Positions 6,194 through 12,036 of a DNA stretch of 16,559 bases are shown here, piece by piece. The stretch spans positions 1-16,559 of the forward strand of contig JAFVAZ010000064.1 in NCBI GenBank assembly GCA_017480265.1, in the 5' to 3' direction. The translations under genes and the position numbers were made by a program. Each line of letters starts with the position of its first letter. Within the stretch, counting starts at the first letter, position 1. This DNA comes from Clostridia bacterium. GTDB taxonomy: Bacteria > Bacillota > Clostridia > Oscillospirales > Acutalibacteraceae. The notes under the pieces were generated by a model. It had not been told where the DNA came from. It did not search any database and saw only the letters and a list, made by a program, of their open reading frames with translations.

Positions 6194-8290
6194 ATGAGTA
6201 AAATTAATATATTAAAAAAACACGTAGCGGAGTTAATTGCAGCTGGAGAGGTGGTAGAAAGACCTAGCTCGGTAATAAAGGAACTGGTAGAAAACTCCAT
6301 AGACGCTAAGAGCAAAAATGTGACTGTAGAGATAAAAAACGGCGGCATTACGTATATGAGAGTTTCAGATGACGGAGAAGGAATAGAAAGAGAAGACGTA
6401 AAGAAAGCTTTCTTAAAAAATGCTACGAGCAAAATCTTTAAAGAAGATGATTTAAATAAGATCTCCACCTTGGGCTTTAGGGGAGAAGCTTTGCCGTCTA
6501 TCTCTGCTGTTTCTAAAATGGAGATAATCACAAAAGCTGCCAACGAAGACCTAGGGACGAGATATGAGCTTTTGGGCGGACAAGAAGGAGAATTGGAAGA
6601 TATAGGCGCATCAAAGGGTACTAGCATAATTGTAAGGGATTTATTCTATAATATACCCGCAAGATTGAAATTTTTGAAAAAAGATATATCAGAATCAAAT
6701 GCTATAGCAAAATTACTCGATTGCTTGGCGCTATCTCATCCGGAGGTAAGCTTCAGATTTATACGGGACGGAAAAGAAATCTTAGATACTCCGGGAGATG
6801 ATAAGATCGAGTCCGCTATTTATTCTGTATATGGCAAAGAATTTAGTGAAGGCTTGATACCTATCAACTACAGTTTGAATAATTTGAAAGTATCAGGGTT
6901 CATAAGTTTGCCGAGCAAAGCACGGCCCAGCAGAAGTATGCAGCACTTTTTCATCAATGGTAGATATGTGAAAACAAGGACGGCTATGGTAGCACTGGAG
7001 GAAGCGTACAAAGGCTCGATAATGGTGCAAAAGTTTCCTTCTTGCGTTATATATATATCTGTGCCATTTGACTGTATAGATGTAAATGTCCATCCATCAA
7101 AGGTAGAGGTTCGTTTTGTGAATGAAAAGCCTGTGTTTGAGTTAATATATCATGGAGTTAAATCAGCCCTGCTGCACAAAGACATGCCGATAAATATGCA
7201 ATTAGGGGTGGTGAAGCCAACGCATGAGAAAAATAGCGAAAATACTGTAAAGCAAGCGCCATTAGAGGAGGAAACTCCAGAGCCTGATATAAAGAATGGT
7301 ATTCTTAATGCAGATGAAGAGCCGCTTAAAGAGCATAGAAAGCTTGATCTTTTTAGTATAAATAGCAATCCCAAAAATAATGTAGATAGCAGTTGCGAGG
7401 ATGATATAGAAATCTTTATCCCTAAGAAAATCAAAAACACAGGCTACGAGCAAGGCTCTCTTAGCTATGATCTTTTTAATAAAAATACAGTAGAAGCGGA
7501 AATTTATAAAAATGGCAACGAAACCTCTGCAGAACGAAAAGAATTAGGCTCTAAAGAAATTATAGGCTTAAATATTAAAGAAGAATCAAGCAAAAATATA
7601 AAAAAATCTGCCCAAGATAAAGCTAGAGTAGCCGAATCTTTGTATAATAGTTTTGATGCCATCAAAGTTCCGGAAGCCGGAGAACAGGCGAAAATTTACC
7701 CGAGCGAAGGAGATAGCATAGATAGTTTTGCTTTAATCGGCGAAGTGTTTAATACATACATAATCGCTCAGATAAACAAAACGGATCTTATTATCATAGA
7801 TAAGCACGCAGCTCACGAAAGATTGATTTACGAAGACCTAATGGCGAAGAAAGATAAGCCATATTCGCAAGTTTTATTGGAACCGGTTATAGTGACCCTG
7901 AGCAAAGATGAATATGATGCAGTTATTAATAATTTAAAATTGTTTGAAGATGCTGGCTTTATGGTAGAGGACTTTGGAGAAGGAACTGTAGTGACACGGG
8001 CGACGCCGCTTGCTTTAGATACCCCAGATATAAAAAATATTATCATAGAGATGGCAGCGCATATATTGGAGCATAAATCAGATATAGAAGCCTCGTATAA
8101 GCAGTGGTTATATCAAAATGTAGCATGCAGAGCAGCTATAAAAGGAGGCTTAAAATGTGAAAGAGAAGAGATATGGACTTTGATAGAAAAACTAAAACAA
8201 AATCCAAATATTAAGTATTGCCCTCATGGTCGACCGATTTCTATGATCATAAAAAAAAGCGAGATAGAAAAGCAATTTGGGAGGGCGTGA
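6194..8290 (+). CDS. mutL: DNA mismatch repair protein MutL (endonuclease type)
   Basis: MutL is an ATP-controlled nicking enzyme that acts after MutS. The protein has 698 residues. The GHKL ATPase fold is complete: AAGEVVERPSSVIKELVENS with catalytic Glu30 and Mg-binding Asn34, the ATP-lid motif DDGEGI (59-64), and LGFRGEAL (93-100). A variable, highly charged linker spans roughly 335-510. The C-terminal dimerisation domain carries the metal-binding nuclease motif DKHAAHERLIYE (Asp536, His538, Glu542, Glu547), with ACRAAIKGG and CPHGRP (676-681) further on. This marks the MutH-independent type found in most bacteria outside the Escherichia group. The second motif residue is Lys rather than the commoner Gln. 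The start has only a weak purine-rich ribosome site (AGAGAG). The stop overlaps the ribosome site used by miaA, so the two are translationally linked. Confidence 0.97.
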   Translation: MSKINILKKHVAELIAAGEVVERPSSVIKELVENSIDAKSKNVTVEIKNGGITYMRVSDDGEGIEREDVKKAFLKNATSKIFKEDDLNKISTLGFRGEALPSISAVSKMEIITKAANEDLGTRYELLGGQEGELEDIGASKGTSIIVRDLFYNIPARLKFLKKDISESNAIAKLLDCLALSHPEVSFRFIRDGKEILDTPGDDKIESAIYSVYGKEFSEGLIPINYSLNNLKVSGFISLPSKARPSRSMQHFFINGRYVKTRTAMVALEEAYKGSIMVQKFPSCVIYISVPFDCIDVNVHPSKVEVRFVNEKPVFELIYHGVKSALLHKDMPINMQLGVVKPTHEKNSENTVKQAPLEEETPEPDIKNGILNADEEPLKEHRKLDLFSINSNPKNNVDSSCEDDIEIFIPKKIKNTGYEQGSLSYDLFNKNTVEAEIYKNGNETSAERKELGSKEIIGLNIKEESSKNIKKSAQDKARVAESLYNSFDAIKVPEAGEQAKIYPSEGDSIDSFALIGEVFNTYIIAQINKTDLIIIDKHAAHERLIYEDLMAKKDKPYSQVLLEPVIVTLSKDEYDAVINNLKLFEDAGFMVEDFGEGTVVTRATPLALDTPDIKNIIIEMAAHILEHKSDIEASYKQWLYQNVACRAAIKGGLKCEREEIWTLIEKLKQNPNIKYCPHGRPISMIIKKSEIEKQFGRA

Positions 8291-8297
8291 GTGTAGC

Positions 8298-9260
8298 TTG
8301 AGTGAAAATGCAACAGAAAATAACAGGATAAAGATATTGGCTATAGTTGGTCCGACAGCTTCCGGAAAAACAAAATTAGCTGTAGACCTGGCTAAAAATC
8401 TAAACGGTGAGGTCGTCTCGGCAGACTCTATGCAGATTTATAAAGAAATGAATATAGGCACGGCCAAACCAACAAAAGAAGAGATGCAGGGGATCCCGCA
8501 TCATTTAATAGATTTCTTAGATATAGATGAAGAATTCAGCGTAGCGGATTATGTTAAATTGGCTAAAGAGGAAATTTCGAAAATATATGCAAAAGGGAAA
8601 TTGCCCATAGTATGCGGAGGGACAGGGCTTTATGTAAATTCATTGCTGGATAATGTGGACTTCTCTATGAAAAATAGTGACAGTGAAGTGAGAAAAAAAC
8701 TAGAAGACCGCTTAAAAGAAGAAGGCGTAGAACCTTTGCTAAAAGAGCTAAAAGAAGTAGACTACGAAACGTATGAAAAGCTCCACCCAAATAATACTAA
8801 AAGAATAATAAGAGCTTTAGAGATGTATAAGGTCAGCGGCATTAATAAAACAAAACAGATGGAAAATTCACGAAAAAACGCGCCGATATATACCCCCACT
8901 ATATTGGGCCTTACATATAGAGATAGGGCCCAATTATATAGCAGAATAGATCATAGAGTAGATATCATGATGCAAGAAGGGCTGCTGGATGAATGCGCTA
9001 GGATATTGGCTAAAAAATGCAGCAAGACCGCACTCAATGCCATTTGCTATAAAGAATTCATTCCGTACTTTAGGGGAGAGATCAGCTTAAGTAGTGCAGT
9101 TGAAGAATTAAAAAAAACTACCAGAAGATACGCAAAAAGGCAGTTGACTTGGTTTAGGAGGGACCCCAGAGTGGAATGGATCTATGTAGATAATTACGAG
9201 AGCTTGGATGTGATTGCCAAAATATACACTAAGCGCTGGATTTTGAATAGAGACGTATGA
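8298..9260 (+). CDS. miaA: tRNA dimethylallyltransferase MiaA (probable TTG start)
   Basis: MiaA transfers the dimethylallyl group from DMAPP to N6 of A37 in tRNAs reading UNN codons, making the substrate of MiaB. From the TTG at 8298 it is 320 residues, the usual family size. It shows the P-loop GPTASGKT (18-25), the DSMQIYKEMNIGTAKP motif with Asp43, Gln46 and Tyr48, CGGTGLYVNSLL, and the C-terminal signature TRRYAKRQLTWFRRD. The frame opens at a TTG at 8277 inside mutL, but that lacks a ribosome site. GGGAGGG at 8279-8285 is 12 bases before the TTG at 8298, which gives LSENATENNRIKILAIVGPT. No in-frame ATG fits before the P-loop. It begins 7 bases after the mutL stop and is co-transcribed with it. 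Many Clostridia have hfq next; it is absent here. The family call is certain. Confidence 0.96.
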   Translation: MSENATENNRIKILAIVGPTASGKTKLAVDLAKNLNGEVVSADSMQIYKEMNIGTAKPTKEEMQGIPHHLIDFLDIDEEFSVADYVKLAKEEISKIYAKGKLPIVCGGTGLYVNSLLDNVDFSMKNSDSEVRKKLEDRLKEEGVEPLLKELKEVDYETYEKLHPNNTKRIIRALEMYKVSGINKTKQMENSRKNAPIYTPTILGLTYRDRAQLYSRIDHRVDIMMQEGLLDECARILAKKCSKTALNAICYKEFIPYFRGEISLSSAVEELKKTTRRYAKRQLTWFRRDPRVEWIYVDNYESLDVIAKIYTKRWILNRDV

Positions 9261-9266
9261 TATAAT
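9258..9266 (+). promoter_or_regulatory. Extended -10 promoter for the HlyD-like gene, overlapping the miaA stop
   Basis: TGATATAAT is a perfect extended -10 element, and its TGA is the miaA stop codon (9258-9260). No good -35 box was found at 16-18 bp, as is common for extended -10 promoters. Transcription would start near 9273, about 40 bases before the start codon. Confidence 0.6.
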
Positions 9267-9314
9267 TTTTAGTAAAAATAAAGTAAAAAAAGAGTGAAGT
9301 ATAAGGGGCTCAAA

Positions 9315-10610
9315 ATGCATAGGAAATCAAAAAAATTTGCATGGGGAATAGCTGCAGTGGCAGTATTACTCTTGGTAGGATATAGATTTTATGTAGTTTA
9401 TATGTATGGGATAAAAACAGAAGTGATATTAAACGGATCGATAACCGGATCAGTTTACGCAGATGGGATCATCTTAAGGAAAGAGACGGAAGTTTTAAAT
9501 AACAAAGAGGGTAGTATAAATTTTTTATTAAATGATGGCGAGAAAATAAACAAAGGCGGGACAATAGCTCAGATATACAAAAGTGAAGCCAGTAACCTGC
9601 AGCAAAAAGAGCTGGAACGGTTAGATAAGGAGATATCGACGCTGGAAGCGCTGGAAAAAGACAAAAATAAAATATCAACAAATCTTAATTATTTGGAGAA
9701 AAGGACGCATCAAATTCTAAAAAAATTTTTCAGTTGCGTAAATGACAACGGTTTTGCAGATTTAATGAAAAACAAAGAGGATATATTGTACTTACTAAAT
9801 GAAAGACAGGCTATAGTGGATAAGACTTATAGCTTTTCTGAAAGGCTCGAAGACCTAAAAAAGCAAAGAGAGAAAATAGCTATTGGCCCAAAAGAAAAAG
9901 TGGGAACGATTGTAGCAAGTGAATCCGGATACTTTGTAGGGAATGTAGATGGTTTTGAAAATGCATGTGACTATGATGCTGCTGAAAGCATGAATAAAAG
10001 CCAATTGCAGGAATTATTGAAGTCCAAAGGAGAAAAAACCAACGCTATAGCTAAAATAGTAAACTTGCCCTATTGGTATATGGTTTGCTGTATTGCTAAG
10101 GATCAAGCGAAAAATTTAGTAATAGGAAATAGCGTAAGTTTACTTTTATTTAGTGCAAATATAGATAAGATCCCGGCGAATGTTGTGGCTATGAATGATG
10201 ATGGAACTTCCGCGGATATATGTATAATTCTGAAATCTAATTATTTGAACAGAGACATATTGAATATAAGAAAAGAAAAAGTTAAAATCAATTTTTTCGA
10301 ATATTCGGGACTAAAAGTTAACAAAAAAGCGATACACGAGAAGATGATGAGCAAAACTGTGAAAAATGAAAATGGTGAAGAAGAAACAGTAGAAAAAAAA
10401 GTGCAGGGAGTATATGTAGTAAAAAATAAGCAGCTTATTTTTAAAGAGATAATTATAACTCATATTGATGAAAAGTTTGCTATATGTAAAGAAAAGCCTG
10501 CAGCAGACGAGATCTTTTCAGGGAAATATATAGAGCAATATGATGAGATAGTAGTGCGAGGGGTGGATTTATATGAAGGGAAAAAAATAAAAAAGTATTT
10601 ATACAGCTAG
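9315..10610 (+). CDS. HlyD-like membrane-anchored protein of the cell-division neighbourhood
   Basis: From the ATG at 9315 (AAGGGG ribosome site; an in-frame GTG at 9294 lacks one) the protein has 431 residues. A basic N-terminus is followed by one transmembrane helix (about 9-31), so most of the chain is extracytoplasmic. Residues about 33-90 form a lipoyl/HlyD-like half-barrel with VYADGIILRKE and LLNDGEKINKGGTIAQIY. A helical hairpin (about 91-195, for example LERLDKEISTLEALEK) follows, and then beta-rich segments (GTIVASESGYFVGNVDG; a second motif ending EIVVRGVDLYEGKKI). This is the layout of membrane-fusion/adaptor proteins, but no ABC transporter partner is nearby. A gene of this kind just upstream of sepF recurs in Clostridia, and its function there is not established to my knowledge. 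It has its own promoter overlapping the miaA stop. A division or envelope role is suggested only by location. Confidence 0.8.
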   Translation: MHRKSKKFAWGIAAVAVLLLVGYRFYVVYMYGIKTEVILNGSITGSVYADGIILRKETEVLNNKEGSINFLLNDGEKINKGGTIAQIYKSEASNLQQKELERLDKEISTLEALEKDKNKISTNLNYLEKRTHQILKKFFSCVNDNGFADLMKNKEDILYLLNERQAIVDKTYSFSERLEDLKKQREKIAIGPKEKVGTIVASESGYFVGNVDGFENACDYDAAESMNKSQLQELLKSKGEKTNAIAKIVNLPYWYMVCCIAKDQAKNLVIGNSVSLLLFSANIDKIPANVVAMNDDGTSADICIILKSNYLNRDILNIRKEKVKINFFEYSGLKVNKKAIHEKMMSKTVKNENGEEETVEKKVQGVYVVKNKQLIFKEIIITHIDEKFAICKEKPAADEIFSGKYIEQYDEIVVRGVDLYEGKKIKKYLYS

Positions 10611-10655
10611 GCTAAGCTTTAAAGCCCCAAAGTGAAAGTTTAATTTTTTTGTTTA

Positions 10656-10684
10656 TTGACATTATCAGAGAAAAATTAGATAAT
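10656..10684 (+). promoter_or_regulatory. Strong sigma-A-type promoter for sepF
   Basis: A perfect TTGACA (10656-10661), a 17-bp spacer and GATAAT (10679-10684, 5 of 6) make this the best promoter in the window. Transcription would start near 10691, leaving a leader of about 50 bases. The sepF-divIVA pair can be transcribed from it, and ileS perhaps as well. Confidence 0.8.
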
Positions 10685-10743
10685 ATTATTATACGTTATT
10701 TTTAGTTTAAAGATTTTAAGTTATTATTTAAGGAGGAATAAAT

Positions 10744-11199
10744 ATGGCAGGATTAGTACAAAAATTAAAGGATATATGGACTCCGCCGGAGGATGATTTT
10801 GATTATGACTATGAAGATAATAATGAAATATTAGCTTCTAAGAGAGAAAACCTTGAAAAAGCGCAGAAAAATAGGGCAGATCAAGCTGGGAACAAGGTGG
10901 TAAACATTCATGCTACGGCGCAGTTGCAAGTGGTCTTATTTAAGCCGGAAAGGTTTGGGGAAGATACCAGAGAGATAGCAGACGAACTGATAAAAATGCA
11001 TACGGTAGTTTTGAACCTAGAAAATACCAGCAAAGATGTAGCCAGAAGGATCATAGATTTCTTAAGCGGAGTGGCATATGCAAACAGCGGACAAATAAAA
11101 AGAGTAGCTACAAGTACATATATAATAACCCCATATAATGTAGGATTAGCGGGTGTAGATTTATTGGATGAACTAGAGAATAATGGTGTATATTTTTAA
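10744..11199 (+). CDS. sepF: Cell division protein SepF
   Basis: SepF polymerises at the membrane and anchors and bundles FtsZ filaments at midcell. The 151 residues have the family layout: an N-terminal amphipathic membrane-binding segment (MAGLVQKLKDIW), an acidic disordered linker with DDFDYDYED (about 17-30), and a C-terminal SepF core (about 55-151) with VVLFKPERFGEDTREIADEL, a helix carrying DVARRIIDFLSGVAYANSGQIKR, and a final VATSTYIITPYNV strand region. An excellent ribosome site (AAGGAGGAATAAAT) precedes the ATG. A consensus-grade promoter lies upstream. It is followed after 59 bases by divIVA; the S4-domain gene ylmH and yggT, which often lie between them in Firmicutes, are missing. 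Confidence 0.96.
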   Translation: MAGLVQKLKDIWTPPEDDFDYDYEDNNEILASKRENLEKAQKNRADQAGNKVVNIHATAQLQVVLFKPERFGEDTREIADELIKMHTVVLNLENTSKDVARRIIDFLSGVAYANSGQIKRVATSTYIITPYNVGLAGVDLLDELENNGVYF

Positions 11200-11207
11200 T
11201 AGAAGTT

Positions 11208-11213
11208 TATAAT
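11208..11213 (+). promoter_or_regulatory. Possible -10 box for divIVA
   Basis: TATAAT lies in the sepF-divIVA gap, 46 bases before the start codon. No -35 box of quality is found at 16-18 bp, so this may be incidental; readthrough from the sepF promoter would suffice. Confidence 0.25.
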
Positions 11214-11249
11214 AGGGATTTTGAGATAAATTTCATGTAGAAAGCGGGA

Positions 11250-11269
11250 AAAGTTAAAATGTTAACTTT
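11250..11269 (+). repeat. Hairpin presenting the divIVA start codon in its loop
   Basis: The arms AAAGTTAA (11250-11257) and TTAACTTT (11262-11269) form a perfect 8-bp stem. The 4-base loop AATG holds the ATG at 11259. The only ribosome-site candidate, GCGGG near 11244-11248, sits directly before the stem. The stem is A/U-rich and weak, so any effect on translation is speculative. Confidence 0.5.
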
Positions 11270-11945
11270 AAATGAAATTGAGAAGATTAGATTAGGAAAA
11301 GCCAGAGTAGGTGGGTACAAGGCTGAGGATGTAGATAATTTCATAGATAAAGTAAGAGATTCATATGAGAAGTTGCAAAATGATAATGCAGAGTTAGTTG
11401 CAAAGGTAAAGGTCTTGGCCCATAGAGTGAATGAATATAGGAACCAAGAAGAAAGCGTAAGAAATGCATTGATCAAAGCGCAGAAGATAGAAGATGATAC
11501 CATAGAAGAATCTAAAACACGAGCAGATGAGATAATAAAAAAGGCAAAGGAGGAAGCAGAGAAGATAACCTCTCAAGCCAAGCAGGAAATACTTAAAGAG
11601 AAAGAAACATTAAGTAACTTAAAGAAATCTGTAAGGGAGTTTAGATCAAATATACTATCGCTCTATAAAGAACATTTAAAATTGATTAATTCCTTAAATT
11701 CTGAAGATAGAGTAAGCGAAGACAAGATAAAGGAAATAAACAAAAATGCAAATAATATAAATCAAGAAGCTACTGAGAATAAAGCCGCAACAAAAGAAAA
11801 CGATAGCGAAAAATCTAATGTAATTGATAGTACCCGTATGAATAGAGACAAAGTTAATGAAAAGTTTAAAGATTTGAAGTTTGGGGAAAATTATGATTTG
11901 AAGGCGGACAATGAGCCTCCGGTAAGATTATTTAACAGCAATTAA
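11259..11945 (+). CDS. divIVA: DivIVA-family coiled-coil protein
   Basis: DivIVA proteins bind negatively curved membrane at poles and septa and organise division and envelope growth. The 228-residue product has the N-terminal lipid-binding domain (about 1-45: LTLNEIEKIRLG, then VGGYKAEDVDNFIDKVRDSYEKL), where the usual Gly-Tyr-x-x-x-x-Val-Asp-x-Phe pattern is intact. A first coiled coil runs to about 70 and a second covers roughly 70-150, very rich in Lys, Glu and Ala (ADEIIKKAKEEAEKI). The last 75 residues are Asn/Glu/Lys-rich and probably disordered. The ribosome site is weak and the start codon lies within an inverted repeat. It follows sepF by 59 bases and precedes ileS by 91. Confidence 0.92.
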   Translation: MLTLNEIEKIRLGKARVGGYKAEDVDNFIDKVRDSYEKLQNDNAELVAKVKVLAHRVNEYRNQEESVRNALIKAQKIEDDTIEESKTRADEIIKKAKEEAEKITSQAKQEILKEKETLSNLKKSVREFRSNILSLYKEHLKLINSLNSEDRVSEDKIKEINKNANNINQEATENKAATKENDSEKSNVIDSTRMNRDKVNEKFKDLKFGENYDLKADNEPPVRLFNSN

Positions 11946-12036
11946 TTTTTTGGTTTTTACGCGAGGCTATGCCGTGTGATCCGCGCTTGAACCTAAAAGA
12001 GTTTGTTTGTGAGAAAACGAAAGAGGAGAATGATAT

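Noticed and set aside
10611..10650. Terminator after the HlyD-like gene
   Set aside because: A T-run exists (10644-10650), but the pairing before it (GGCT/AGCC, AAGCTT) is too short and too far away to be a convincing stem.
10715..10727. TTTAAGTTATTAT shared between the sepF leader and the peptide gene's candidate operator (6079-6091)
   Set aside because: Only one arm is present at sepF, and a 13-base A/T-rich match is expected by chance between intergenic regions.
11946..12036. Possible T-box or structured leader before ileS (CGCG...CGCG, GGC-TAT-GCC)
   Set aside because: The gap is only 91 bases, has no T-box consensus and no terminator; the pairings are 3-4 bp and look accidental.
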